Numbered from the stretch's first letter, positions 9,548 to 18,282 are shown. The stretch is 64,000 nucleotides of DNA from Pseudomonas bohemica (GCF_002934685.1 NZ_NKHL01000117.1:107001-171000); one strand, 5' to 3'. The notes: generated by a model from the sequence alone, not told the origin. A program made the numbers and translations.

Positions 9548-9583
9548 ATCCTGTGGGATTGGGCTTGCTCACTCCCACAGGAT
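9548..9583. repeat. Collapsed REP hairpin
   Basis: An 11-base perfect inverted repeat, atcctgtggga and tcccacaggat, encloses a 14-base loop that still contains ttgctcac of the REP core. It looks like a REPIN shrunk to a single stem-loop. It lies in the only gap of more than 100 bases between the transporter genes and the dioxygenase gene. Confidence 0.6.
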
Positions 9584-9616
9584 GGCGAGTCCGACTGTCC
9601 AACCCTCGCGTCGAGC

Positions 9617-10456
9617 TCAAACCGACAAGCCGTAACGGCTGATATTGCTCAACAAATACGGGTCGCCGGCGGCTGCGGGACGGCGTCCGGCATCGCCCAG
9701 GGCATGACGCAGAAACGCCTGAGTACGCTCGCTCACCGGGCGCTGGAAAATCTGCTCGGCGCTGCCGTGTTCGACGATCAGGCCGTTTTCGGTGAAATAC
9801 ACCACGTCGCTGATGTCCTCGGCGAAGCGCATTTCGTGGGTGACCAGCACGCAGGTCATGCCCTCTTCGGTCAGCTCGCGAATCACTGTCAGCACCTCGC
9901 CCACAGTTTCCGGGTCAAGGGCCGAAGTCACTTCGTCAAACAGAATCAGCTCAGGACGCATCGCTAACGCACGGGCAATCGCCACACGCTGCTGCTGACC
10001 ACCGGACAACTGGCCCGGATAAGCATCGGCCTTGTGCTCCATACGCACCTTGGCCAGCAGCGCCCGAGCTTCCTGTTCGGCCTGCGCCGAATTCCGGCCG
10101 AGGACTTTGCGTGGGGCGATCACCAGATTTTCCAGTACCGACAGATGCGGGAACAGGTTGTACTGCTGGAACACGAAGCCGACGCGCTTGCGCAGTTCGA
10201 TGCGCTGAGCCTCGCTTTTGAGCTTGTGCACCTCGGTCTCGCCCACGCGAATGTTGCCGCGCTGAGGCTGCAACAGCCCGGTGATGCAACGCAGGATGGT
10301 CGACTTGCCCGACCCGGAAGGGCCGATGATCGACACCGCCTGCCCGCGTTGCACATCAAGGTCGATGCCCCTGAGCACGCGGTTGCTGCCGAACGACAGA
10401 TGAATGTCGCGCAGGCTGATCAGGGGTTGTTCGGCGCGCGTTTCAGGAGAAGGCAT
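9617..10456 (-). CDS. Polar amino acid ABC transporter, ATP-binding protein
   Basis: This 279-residue cytoplasmic ATPase energises import by the two permeases encoded just upstream. Walker A GPSGSGKST is at 45-53, the ABC signature LSGGQQQR starts at 150, Walker B ILFDE is at 171-175, and the D-loop SALD and switch His (VTHEM) follow. It matches the GlnQ/HisP group by length and motifs, apart from a C-terminal extension of about 25 residues ending in SRYGLSV. The start overlaps the stop of the adjacent permease gene by 14 bases, so the import genes form one operon with the dioxygenase side downstream. Confidence 0.95.
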   Translation of the reverse strand: MPSPETRAEQPLISLRDIHLSFGSNRVLRGIDLDVQRGQAVSIIGPSGSGKSTILRCITGLLQPQRGNIRVGETEVHKLKSEAQRIELRKRVGFVFQQYNLFPHLSVLENLVIAPRKVLGRNSAQAEQEARALLAKVRMEHKADAYPGQLSGGQQQRVAIARALAMRPELILFDEVTSALDPETVGEVLTVIRELTEEGMTCVLVTHEMRFAEDISDVVYFTENGLIVEHGSAEQIFQRPVSERTQAFLRHALGDAGRRPAAAGDPYLLSNISRYGLSV

Positions 10457-11231
10457 AACGTCGCTCCAAAAATTGAGTGATTCGGGAAATCGGATAGCAA
10501 TAGGCGAAGAACAACGCCAACACGCTGAAGTAAATCAGCACCGTGAAACCGGTCAGGTTGACCGTATTGCTGGCGATTTGCGCGGTGTCGATCAGGTCAT
10601 GTACGCCCACCAGCGAGGCCAGCGCGGTGCCCATGGTGATGACCGCGTAGAGGTTCATCCACGGCGGCAACATGCGTTTGAAGCACTGCGGCAGGATGAT
10701 CGATCGGAAGATCTGCCCGCGGGTGAAAGCCAGCGAACGCGAGGCTTCCCACTGAGTGCTGGGGATCGAACCGATGGCCCCACGAAAGATTTCCGCGACG
10801 TTGGCGCTGGCGGGCAATGCCAGGCCAATGGTGACTTTCACCCAGTCTGGAAAAGCGATCCAGGACTTGCCGATATGCAGTTCGAACGGAAATACATAAG
10901 TGGTGAAGTAGATCAGCACCAGCCACGGCGCGTTGCGAAACACCTGCACCCAGATGCGCGCCGGCAGACGAGTGATCCACAACGGCGAGACCGCCAGCGC
11001 ACCGATCAGCAGTCCGAGCAACGAGCCAATCGCGATGGCCAGCAGGCTGATCAGAATGTTCTGCCCAAACCCTACCGCCAGGGCGGGCGACCATTCATAC
11101 AGGGCCGCGAACACGGGGCTTTTCGGGGCGCCAAAGATCAGCAACAGCGCAAGAGCCGCCAGCAAAACCAGCTTGCCCGGATGCCGCCGGGGCCAGGACA
11201 GTGGCAGGCTGGCGGACGAATCAATGGCCAT
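10443..11231 (-). CDS. Amino acid ABC transporter permease (1)
   Basis: A 262-residue inner-membrane protein of the HisM/GlnP type. After an N-terminal helix (about 20-40) there are further hydrophobic segments and the EAA loop region, EASRSLAFTRGQIFRSIILPQ, which contacts the ATPase. It overlaps the second permease gene by 11 bases and the ATPase gene by 14 bases. With its partner it should form the heterodimeric channel for the substrate delivered by one or both binding proteins of the locus. Confidence 0.93.
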   Translation of the reverse strand: MAIDSSASLPLSWPRRHPGKLVLLAALALLLIFGAPKSPVFAALYEWSPALAVGFGQNILISLLAIAIGSLLGLLIGALAVSPLWITRLPARIWVQVFRNAPWLVLIYFTTYVFPFELHIGKSWIAFPDWVKVTIGLALPASANVAEIFRGAIGSIPSTQWEASRSLAFTRGQIFRSIILPQCFKRMLPPWMNLYAVITMGTALASLVGVHDLIDTAQIASNTVNLTGFTVLIYFSVLALFFAYCYPISRITQFLERRYAFS

Positions 11232-11955
11232 AACCGGGCATCCTCAGTTTTGCTTCGAGGGCACGGCCCACGCAGTTGACGACAAAACTGAGCAGGCCGA
11301 AAAACGCCAGCAGCACAATCATCAGCTCCAGCACGTTATCGCTCTGGGTCCAGATCATGATCGAGGCGTAGGTGATGTCGCCCACTGCAATCGCCGAAGC
11401 CACGGCGGTCATCTTCACCAGATCGATCAGGTTGTTGATCAGCGACGGCAGCGCGAAACGCATGGCCAGCGGCAGTTGCACATTCCACAGCAACTGACGG
11501 CTGCTGAAGGCCAGCGAACTGGCGGCTTCCAGGGTCACAACAGGCACTGCTTCGATACCTGCACGCAAGGCTTCGGCATGAAACGCGCCCTTGTGCAGCG
11601 AGATCACGATCACCACCCAGGCGAACGGTGTCAGCGGATTCGCCGTGCCAACGGCCTGGGTCAGCAGCATGTTCAACACCAGGAACGCGCAATAAAGCTG
11701 CACCAGCGTCGGTGTGTTGCGCGTGACCTCGATGAACACTCGCGCAGGCTTGGCCAGATACGCCTTGCCACTGGTCAGCATCGCCGCCAGCGCTACACCG
11801 GCCAGCAGGCTGCCGATGATGGTAAACAGGCACAGCAGGATCGTGGTCAGCGCGCCGTTGACCATCGAACCCCGTTGGTAGGCATCCAGCAGAAAGCTGT
11901 AGTTCAGCCCGAACTTCGCGGTCCACTGTACGAACCATTCCAGCCAGTGACTCAT
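11221..11955 (-). CDS. Amino acid ABC transporter permease (2)
   Basis: A 244-residue inner-membrane permease, starting at MSHWLEWFVQW. The start codon overlaps the stop of the aminotransferase gene in an ATGA arrangement, which decides between this start and a longer open frame. It has the ENTP-like VTRNTPTLVQLY segment and the EAA loop LEAASSLAFSSRQLLWNVQLP, both typical of HisQ/GltJ permeases. It pairs with the permease gene immediately downstream. Confidence 0.93.
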   Translation of the reverse strand: MSHWLEWFVQWTAKFGLNYSFLLDAYQRGSMVNGALTTILLCLFTIIGSLLAGVALAAMLTSGKAYLAKPARVFIEVTRNTPTLVQLYCAFLVLNMLLTQAVGTANPLTPFAWVVIVISLHKGAFHAEALRAGIEAVPVVTLEAASSLAFSSRQLLWNVQLPLAMRFALPSLINNLIDLVKMTAVASAIAVGDITYASIMIWTQSDNVLELMIVLLAFFGLLSFVVNCVGRALEAKLRMPGYGH

Positions 11956-13169
11956 GCCAGCGCCTCGACCCGCAGCTGTGCGCAGGCGTCGGCAATGCGG
12001 CGTCCGGCCTCGATCACGCTGCTGGTGGCGGTGGCGATGGACAGGCGAAACCACGGCGACAGTCCGTAAGCGCTGCCTGCCACACCCGCCACGCCCTGAT
12101 CCAGCAGATAGTCCACCACGTCACCGTCATCATTGAGACGCTGGCCATCAGGACGAACGCGTCCCAACAACCCGGCGCAGCGCACGAAGACGAAGAAACC
12201 GCCTCGGGGGGTGAGCACGTCCAGGCCGTTTACCTCACTCAATGCCGCGACCAGTAGATCGCGACGTTGCTGATAGGCCTGTACCTGTTCCGGCAGAAAA
12301 TCCAGACCACCTTCGAACGCCGCCAGCGCTGCGGCCTGGCCAACCGATGACGCGCCGGACGTCGATTGCGATTGCATGACGGTCATCGCGCTGGTCAGTT
12401 CCTGAGGGCCTGCGCCGAAACCGATGCGCCAGCCGGTCATGGCGTAGGTCTTGGAAACGCCGCCCACCAGCAACGCGCGGGATTGCAGATCCGGTGCCAC
12501 GTTGAGCAGGCTCAGCGGCGGATTGCCGTCGAAACGAATGTGTTCGTACAGCTCGTCCAGCAGCACCAGCACCTGAGGATGGCGACGCAACACTTCGGCC
12601 AACGCCAACAGTTCCGCTTCGCTGTACACCGCGCCGCTGGGGTTGCCGGGGCCGTTGAGGATCAGCCAGCGGGTGCGTTCGTTGATATGTTTTTGCAGTT
12701 GGCTCGAGGTCAGCTTGCAGCCTTGCTCCAGGCCGCACTCGATGAACACCGGTTCACCGCCGTTGACTCGCACGATGTCCGGAAACGACGGCCAGTAAGG
12801 CACCGGCACCAGCACTTCGTCACCTTCATCCAGGGTCGAGGCGAAGGCGTTGAAGATGATCTGCTTGGCGCCGTTGCCGACGACGATCGACGCCAGTGAA
12901 TAGTCGAGCCGATTTTCCCGCTGCAATTTGCGCTGGATCGCTTCACGCAATTTTTTCACCCCAGGCGTCGGCGTGTATTTGGTCGCGCCGCCGTCGATGG
13001 CTTTATAGGCCGCTTGCTTGATGTGCTCGGGAGTATCGAAATCCGGCTCGCCGGTGGTCAGGTCGAGGATGTCGCGACCGGCTTCACGCAGGGCCGTGGC
13101 CTGGGATTTGGCAGCGGCGTTGGCGGACAGGGAAACGCGTTGGATGCGCTTGGACAGACGAATGCTCAT
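11952..13169 (-). CDS. Class I/II aminotransferase (PLP)
   Basis: This 405-residue fold-type I PLP enzyme resembles the AspC/AlaA subgroup Ib of aminotransferases. The PLP lysine sits in GGVSKTYAMTGWRIGF; NGPGNPSG and LLDELYEHIRF supply the usual cofactor-contacting Asn and Asp/Tyr. The start has a four-base overlap with the flavoprotein gene. It would interconvert an imported amino acid and its 2-oxo acid. Position between a hydroxyacid dehydrogenase and the permeases suggests a common 2-oxo acid node, but the actual substrate is unknown. Confidence 0.93.
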   Translation of the reverse strand: MSIRLSKRIQRVSLSANAAAKSQATALREAGRDILDLTTGEPDFDTPEHIKQAAYKAIDGGATKYTPTPGVKKLREAIQRKLQRENRLDYSLASIVVGNGAKQIIFNAFASTLDEGDEVLVPVPYWPSFPDIVRVNGGEPVFIECGLEQGCKLTSSQLQKHINERTRWLILNGPGNPSGAVYSEAELLALAEVLRRHPQVLVLLDELYEHIRFDGNPPLSLLNVAPDLQSRALLVGGVSKTYAMTGWRIGFGAGPQELTSAMTVMQSQSTSGASSVGQAAALAAFEGGLDFLPEQVQAYQQRRDLLVAALSEVNGLDVLTPRGGFFVFVRCAGLLGRVRPDGQRLNDDGDVVDYLLDQGVAGVAGSAYGLSPWFRLSIATATSSVIEAGRRIADACAQLRVEALA

Positions 13170-14605
13170 GGGGCGGTGCTCCGGCTTTCGACGCTCGCCA
13201 GGACCTTGCCTGGATTGAGCAGATTGAGAGGGTCCAGCGCCTGTTTCACGCGGCGCATGAGGTCCAGTTCGACAGCGCTCTTGTAGCGCGGCAGCATCGC
13301 CCGCTTGCGCTGACCGATGCCGTGCTCGGCGCTGATCGAACCGCCGAATGCATGGGCGCTGTCATGCACCAGTTCGCTGAGTTCGGCGTAACGCGCCATG
13401 TGCGCCTCGACCGTCGAATTCAGCGGATGGGCGACGTTGTAATGCAGGTTGCCGTCGCCCAGATGGCCGAAGGTGAAATTGCGTACGCCGGGAAAGTGCT
13501 GCTGCAGCAAGGCGTCGGTGTGCTCGACGAATTCGACGATGCGCGAGATCGGAATCGAGATGTCGTGCTTCATGTTGCGACCGGCACGCTTCTGCGCATC
13601 ACTCATGTTCTCGCGCAGCAGCCACAGCGCTTCGCTCTGGGCCAGGCTTTCGGCGATCAGCGCGTCGCCCAGCAGACCCTCCTCGAAAGCGCTGCCCAGA
13701 ACGTCTTCGAACGCCTGACGCGCGTGGGCGTCGCTGTGGTTATCCGACAGTTCGAGCAACGCGAACCAGGGTTGTGGCGCATCGGCAAACGGCTGCGGCC
13801 CTTCTGGGAACTGCTCGCGCAGCAAAGCAAGGCAATCGGCGGTCAGCAACTCGAAGGCCGTGAGGCTTGCGCCAAAACCGGCGCGGGCGTGGGACAGGAA
13901 ACGCACTGCCTGGGCCAGCGAATCAAAGGCTAGAAAGGCGGTGCTCTGGGCTTTTGGCAGCGGGAACAGCTTCAAGGTCGCGGCGGTGATGATCCCCAGC
14001 GTGCCTTCGCTGCCGATGTACAGGTCACGCAGGTCGTAGCCGGTGTTGTCCTTGCGCAGGCCGCGCAGGCCATTCCAGATTTCGCCCTCGGCGGTGACCA
14101 CTTCCAGGCCCAGGGTCAGCTCGCGGATGTTGCCGTAACGTAGCACCGCGGTGCCCCCGGCATTGGTGCCCAGATTGCCGCCGATGGTGCAACTGCCCTC
14201 CGCACCCAGGCTCAGCGGGAACAGGCGCCCCGCCTCGCGGGCGATGTCTTGCACGCTCTGCAGGATGCAGCCGGCCTCGACGGTCAGGGTGTCGTTGTCG
14301 GTGTCGATCTGACGCACGCGATTCAGGCGATCCAGGATCAGCAGCACCGAACGGCCACTGGCGTCCGGCGTGGCTGCGCCCATCAACCCGGTGTTCCCAC
14401 CCTGCACCACGATCGGCGCCCTGTGCGCGACGCAGGCCCGCACCACCGCCGCAACCTCTTCGGTATTGGCCGGCCGCACCACTGCCAGCGCCTTGCCGAC
14501 GTAGGTGCCCTGCTTGTCGGTCAGTTGCGTGATGGACTCGACACCCGGCAACACATGGTTAGCGCCAAGCAAGCGTTGCAAGGTCTGAAACAGATCGCTG
14601 CTCAT
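13166..14605 (-). CDS. FAD-binding D-2-hydroxyacid dehydrogenase (GlcD/D2HGDH type)
   Basis: A 479-residue flavoprotein of the VAO/PCMH family. The FAD-binding half (about 40-220) has the QGGNTGLMGAATP pyrophosphate loop and GTLGIITAATLKLFP. The C-terminal half carries HLGDGNLHYN (metal/substrate histidine) and HGIGQRKRAMLP, and ends with the conserved LNPGKVL. Members oxidise D-lactate, D-2-hydroxyglutarate or glycolate to 2-oxo acids. Next to the aminotransferase it may feed a hydroxy acid, for example a thio-substituted lactate, into the same pool; this is inference. It overlaps the aminotransferase gene by four bases. Confidence 0.92.
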   Translation of the reverse strand: MSSDLFQTLQRLLGANHVLPGVESITQLTDKQGTYVGKALAVVRPANTEEVAAVVRACVAHRAPIVVQGGNTGLMGAATPDASGRSVLLILDRLNRVRQIDTDNDTLTVEAGCILQSVQDIAREAGRLFPLSLGAEGSCTIGGNLGTNAGGTAVLRYGNIRELTLGLEVVTAEGEIWNGLRGLRKDNTGYDLRDLYIGSEGTLGIITAATLKLFPLPKAQSTAFLAFDSLAQAVRFLSHARAGFGASLTAFELLTADCLALLREQFPEGPQPFADAPQPWFALLELSDNHSDAHARQAFEDVLGSAFEEGLLGDALIAESLAQSEALWLLRENMSDAQKRAGRNMKHDISIPISRIVEFVEHTDALLQQHFPGVRNFTFGHLGDGNLHYNVAHPLNSTVEAHMARYAELSELVHDSAHAFGGSISAEHGIGQRKRAMLPRYKSAVELDLMRRVKQALDPLNLLNPGKVLASVESRSTAP

Positions 14606-14617
14606 CGCACGCCTCCG

Positions 14618-15466
14618 TTATTGAGCAGCAAGGGGCGGCGCATTGCGGAACTGCTCGTGCATGTCACGCAACGCTTGTGAAGGCGCCATGCCCGTACGCT
14701 CGCCGACTTCGATCAGCCAGCCGCTGCGATGCCAGTCGCGAATGATTGCGTCGATTTTCGCCTGGGTGTCGTGCTCGCCCTTGCGCACCCAGATCACCGA
14801 TTTCGACGGGATCAGGTCGCTGGGCAGCGGGATGTTGTAGTCGGCCCATTCCGGCTCATCGAGCAGCGCATGCATGGTAGGGCTGACGTGAACCGCTGCC
14901 ACGCAGCCGTTGCCACGCAGGGACAGCAGTGACTCGGACTGACTGCGGAAGGCCTTGATTTCGGCGCCGTAGGTTTCCTGCAGCGGCTTGATGAAGTTAC
15001 TGCCCTGGGACACGCAAACCGGCTTGCCCTTGAGGTCCTCCCACTTGCTGATACCCGCGCCCTTGCGGATCAGCGCAGCGCCGCCGACCTCTTCATACGG
15101 GGTCGGCGCGTAATCGAGAATCCCGGCGCGCTCGTCGGTGTACTGCATGTTGGCGATCAGGATGTCGACCTTGCCCTGTTGCAGGAACTGTACGCGATTG
15201 GGCGCCAGCACCGACACGGTCTCCAGATCCACGCCCAGTTTCTGCGCGATGCCCTTGGCCAGCTCAACGTTGTAGCCCAGATGTTCGCCGGTCTTGGGGT
15301 CGATGGTGCCGAACGGCGGACCGCTGAGGATCACGCCGATGCTGATCTTGTGGCGCTGTTGAATCTTGTCCAGCGTGGCGTCGGCGTGGGCCAGGGTCGC
15401 GCCCATGGCAAGACCGATCGAAATGCCAATCGCGGAAAGGGTCTTGCCGAAGGAAAAACTGCTCAT
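14618..15466 (-). CDS. ABC transporter substrate-binding protein (paralogue 2)
   Basis: A 282-residue periplasmic protein of the bacterial solute-binding family 3. A signal peptide ends near ATLAHA-DATLD. Two conserved cysteines, in GKPVCVSQGS and NGCVAAVH, could form a disulfide. It is clearly paralogous to the next upstream gene: both share ATLDKI, LAPNRVQFLQQGKVD or its close equivalent, LIANM, WEDLKG and SESLL-LRG. It lies 12 bases upstream of the flavoprotein gene. With one permease/ATPase set for two receptors, the transporter may accept two ligands. Confidence 0.92.
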   Translation of the reverse strand: MSSFSFGKTLSAIGISIGLAMGATLAHADATLDKIQQRHKISIGVILSGPPFGTIDPKTGEHLGYNVELAKGIAQKLGVDLETVSVLAPNRVQFLQQGKVDILIANMQYTDERAGILDYAPTPYEEVGGAALIRKGAGISKWEDLKGKPVCVSQGSNFIKPLQETYGAEIKAFRSQSESLLSLRGNGCVAAVHVSPTMHALLDEPEWADYNIPLPSDLIPSKSVIWVRKGEHDTQAKIDAIIRDWHRSGWLIEVGERTGMAPSQALRDMHEQFRNAPPLAAQ

Positions 15467-15506
15467 GAACGATTGCCTTGTAAGGTGCCTGGAAGGGGAA
15501 AATGAC

Positions 15507-16349
15507 TTACGCGCCGGTGGCCTGGAATTTGTCGTGCAGCTCCACCAGCGCTGGCGATGCCGGGGTGATGTGGTGGCGTTTTTCGCCCTCGATCAGCCAG
15601 CCGGTGCGGTGCCAGCCCTTGACGATGGTGTCGAGTCGGGCCTGGGTGTCAGTCTCGCCGGGGCGGGTCCAGATCACCGATGGCGCGGGATTGAGTTCGG
15701 GGGTGATCGCGCGGTAGTCCTTCCATTCGGCGCTGTCGGCGATCAGCGGGTTGATCAGCGTGGCGTCGTGTACGGCGGCGACACAGTTGTTGCCGCGCAA
15801 GGCCAGCAGGGATTCGGACGAACTCTTGAAGGCTTTGAGTTCAGCGCCGAACTCGGTCAGCGGCTTGACGTAGCTGCTGCCCTGGGAGGTGCAGACTGGC
15901 TGGCCCTTGAGGTCCTCCCAGCGGGTGATCTTGCTGTCCTTGAGCACGGCCGCCGTACCACCCACGCGATAGAACGGCGTCGGCACGAAACCCAGTTGCT
16001 GGCCGCGTTCCGCCGTCCACTCCATATTGGCGATCAACAGATCGACCTTGCCCTGTTGCAGGAATTGCACGCGGTTGGCGGGCAATACGGGGACCAGCTC
16101 GACCTCGGCACCCAGCTGCCGACCGATGTCTTCGGCCATATCCACGTTCAGGCCCTTGGGTTTCTGATTGCTCGGGTCGATGGAACCGAAAGGCCCGCCG
16201 GACAGCAACACGCCGACCACCAGCCGGTGCCGCTCCGCGATCTTGTCCAGCGTGGCATCAGCCTGGGCAGCGAAGCTGGCGCCGAGGGCGACCGCAGCCC
16301 CCATCAGCAACGGTAGAAAACGGGCAACGGGCGAGCGTGTATACGGCAT
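15507..16349 (-). CDS. ABC transporter substrate-binding protein (paralogue 1)
   Basis: A 280-residue periplasmic binding protein of family 3, first gene of the organosulfur operon. The signal peptide spans about residues 1-31, with cleavage expected at FAAQA-DATLD. Cysteines in GQPVCTSQGS and NNCVAAVH correspond to those of the downstream paralogue. The family binds polar amino acids such as cystine, glutamate or lysine; the Arg of the usual alpha-carboxylate site cannot be assigned confidently here. A 389-base region separates it from the divergent LysR gene, which probably controls it. Confidence 0.92.
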   Translation of the reverse strand: MPYTRSPVARFLPLLMGAAVALGASFAAQADATLDKIAERHRLVVGVLLSGGPFGSIDPSNQKPKGLNVDMAEDIGRQLGAEVELVPVLPANRVQFLQQGKVDLLIANMEWTAERGQQLGFVPTPFYRVGGTAAVLKDSKITRWEDLKGQPVCTSQGSSYVKPLTEFGAELKAFKSSSESLLALRGNNCVAAVHDATLINPLIADSAEWKDYRAITPELNPAPSVIWTRPGETDTQARLDTIVKGWHRTGWLIEGEKRHHITPASPALVELHDKFQATGA

Positions 16350-16467
16350 GGACTTCCCCTGGAATGATCATCGGCTCGGCACTTGTGACGTCGTCGCGTC
16401 AGCGCCTTGTAATGACCCGCATCCTAGGGAGGGAAATGAGACAACGGAAATGCAAATATCAAATATG

Positions 16468-16495
16468 GTTATAACTTTATGGTTTCATGCTTTAA
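16468..16495 (-). promoter_or_regulatory. Candidate sigma-70 promoter for the organosulfur operon
   Basis: On the minus strand TTAAAG and TATAAC are separated by 16 bases, about 120 bases before the first binding-protein gene, inside the AT-rich intergenic part. The -10 match is good and the -35 match weak, as expected for an activator-dependent promoter. Confidence 0.3.
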
Positions 16496-16614
16496 GAAAA
16501 ATCAGCATAAGCGCGTATTTGTTGAGCCTGACCGCAACGTTTGAAAAACGAGCTTTTATAAATCATAAAAATACGTAATGTATTACTCACTCCATTTGAT
16601 GTAACACGATTCCT

Positions 16615-16700
16615 TAGGAGCAGGCTTGCCCGCGACGGGGTTGTGTCAGCGCCTGTGCTGCTGAATGTGCAAATGCGTTCGCGGGCAAGCGCGCTCCTAC
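16615..16700. repeat. REPIN (family B)
   Basis: Inverted cores taggagcaggcttgcccgcg and cgggcaagcgcgctcctac lie about 45 bases apart. The core gcgggcaagc-gctcctac differs from the tgagcttgctca family used elsewhere in the left half, so at least two REP families coexist in this genome. Confidence 0.8.
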
Positions 16701-16738
16701 GGTGAATTGCACTTCGACCCGACTGCTGAGTAAGCCCT

Positions 16739-17593
16739 ATGTCCACCACCCTCGACCTCGAACTGCTGCGCACCTTTGTCGCCGTTGTCGATTATCACAC
16801 CTTCGCCGGTGCCGGCGCGCAGTTGTCGCGCACGCAATCGTCGGTGACTCAGCACATGCAGCGCCTGGAACAGCAGATCGGCGTCAGCCTGTTTCAGAAA
16901 CAGGGCCGCCAGAAGCAACTCACCGAGCCCGGCCGCCAGCTCTTGCGTCACGCCCGGCAGATGCTGTCGCTCAATGACGACGCGCTCAATTCACTCAGGG
17001 AAAGCAGCCTCAGCGGCGTGCTGCGCATCGGTTCGCCACACGACATCGCCGACACTATCCTGCCGCCGATCCTCAGCCACATCGCTCGTTCTGCACCGAA
17101 GCTGCGGCTGGAAATCGACGTCGGGCGCAGCCCGTTTCTGATGGACGACCTGCATCGCGGCAAGGTCGATATGGTGATTTCCACGCGTGAGGATCCGAAC
17201 CTGGAGGGCTTCGCGCTGCGCACCTCGCCGGTGTGGTGGATCTGTTCGGCGCAGTATCAGCACGTGCCAACCGAGCCGATCCCGCTGATTCTGGTGGACG
17301 AGCCGAGTATTTATCGCCGCTATGCCCTCGAGGCGCTGGAGCGGGCGAACATTGCCTGGCGCCAGGCCTATCTGGCGTCGAACCTGATCGGCATCAAGGC
17401 CGCGACCCGTGCAGGCCTGGGCGTGACGGCGCGCAGCATGGAAATGCTCGGGCCGGACATGCGCGTGCTGGGCGAAGCCGATGGCCTGCCGCGGATGCCT
17501 GATGTGACCTATCACCTGTGGATTCGGCCGAACACGGTCAACCCCCTGGCGCGCCGGGCGTATGAGTTGATTCGGGGGAGTCAGGGGTTGTGA
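16739..17593 (+). CDS. LysR-family transcriptional regulator
   Basis: A 284-residue regulator with the N-terminal winged helix-turn-helix (about residues 5-65: LRTFVAVVDYHTFAGAGAQL, then SQSSVTQHMQRLE-like recognition helix and LTEPGRQLL) and a C-terminal effector-binding domain. It is transcribed divergently from the organosulfur operon with a 389-base shared intergenic region, the standard layout for a LysR activator of the neighbouring genes. The ligand is presumably the imported compound or a catabolite. The start MSTTLDLELLRTF aligns with the family. Confidence 0.94.
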   Translation: MSTTLDLELLRTFVAVVDYHTFAGAGAQLSRTQSSVTQHMQRLEQQIGVSLFQKQGRQKQLTEPGRQLLRHARQMLSLNDDALNSLRESSLSGVLRIGSPHDIADTILPPILSHIARSAPKLRLEIDVGRSPFLMDDLHRGKVDMVISTREDPNLEGFALRTSPVWWICSAQYQHVPTEPIPLILVDEPSIYRRYALEALERANIAWRQAYLASNLIGIKAATRAGLGVTARSMEMLGPDMRVLGEADGLPRMPDVTYHLWIRPNTVNPLARRAYELIRGSQGL

Positions 17594-17630
17594 TGAGTCG
17601 CATGATTGATGGACTGAACGCAGATCGACT

Positions 17631-18282
17631 GTGGGAGAGCTTGCTCACGAAGGCTGATTTCCAGACACCACATCTGCTGTGGATGTGCTGACCCCTTCGT
17701 GAGCAAGCTCACTCCCACAGTGTTTGCGCCAGGTCTGGGTGATCGGTGATGTCCGTAAGATCGGCCCTGCCGGTCAGCCGGATTGCTCACGAAGGCTGAT
17801 TTCCAGACACCACGTCAGCTGTGGATGTGCTGCCCCCTTCGTGAGCAAGCTCACTCCCACAGTGTTTGCGCCAGGTCTGGGAGATCGGTGACGTCCGTAA
17901 GATCCCCACTGCCGGTCAGCCGGATGGCTACGGACAGTCGTCAGTGAGAGTGAGCTTGCTCACGAAGGCTGACTTCCAGACACCACGTCTGCTGTGGATG
18001 TGCTGCCCCTTTCGTGAGCAAGCTCACTCCCACAGTGTTTGCGCCAGGTCTGGGTGATCGGTGTTGTCCGTAAGATCGGTCCTGCCGGTCAGCCGGATTG
18101 CTACGGAATCGTCAGTGGGAGTGAGCTTGCTCACGAAGGCTGATTTCCAGACATCACATCTGCTGTGGATGTGCTGACCCCTTCGTGAGCAAGTTCACTC
18201 CCACAGTGTTTGCGCCAGATCTGGGTGATCGGTGTTGTCCGTAAGATCGGCCCTGCCGCTCAGCCGGATGGCTACGGAATCG
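17631..18282. repeat. Tandem array of four REPIN-containing ~171-bp units
   Basis: A unit made of a REPIN (gtgggagtgagcttgctcac, spacer, gtgagcaagctcactcccac) plus about 90 bases of unique tail (tgtttgcgccaggtctggg, gatcggtg, gtccgtaagatc, ctgccg-tcagccggat) repeats four times. The marker aaggctg occurs at 17,650, 17,792, 17,965 and 18,136, so periods are 142, 173 and 171. The short first period is explained by a 29-base deletion between two ttgct motifs. The last tail runs into the stop codon of the esterase gene, showing that the unit arose from that gene's 3' flank. No gene is supported in this stretch. Confidence 0.9.

Larger units (their letters stand above)
16350..16738. other. Divergent control region of the organosulfur locus
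   Basis: No gene is supported here. The part from about 16,435 to 16,605 is conspicuously AT-rich against the surrounding DNA and holds several T-N11-A type dyads suitable for a LysR regulator, none of which can be singled out. A REPIN of a second family occupies 16,615-16,700, between this AT-rich part and the LysR start. Confidence 0.6.

Noticed and set aside
17631..18282. Possible CRISPR array
   Set aside because: Units are about 171 bases, and the repeated part is a REPIN with its flank; the intervals are not unique spacers and no cas genes are near.
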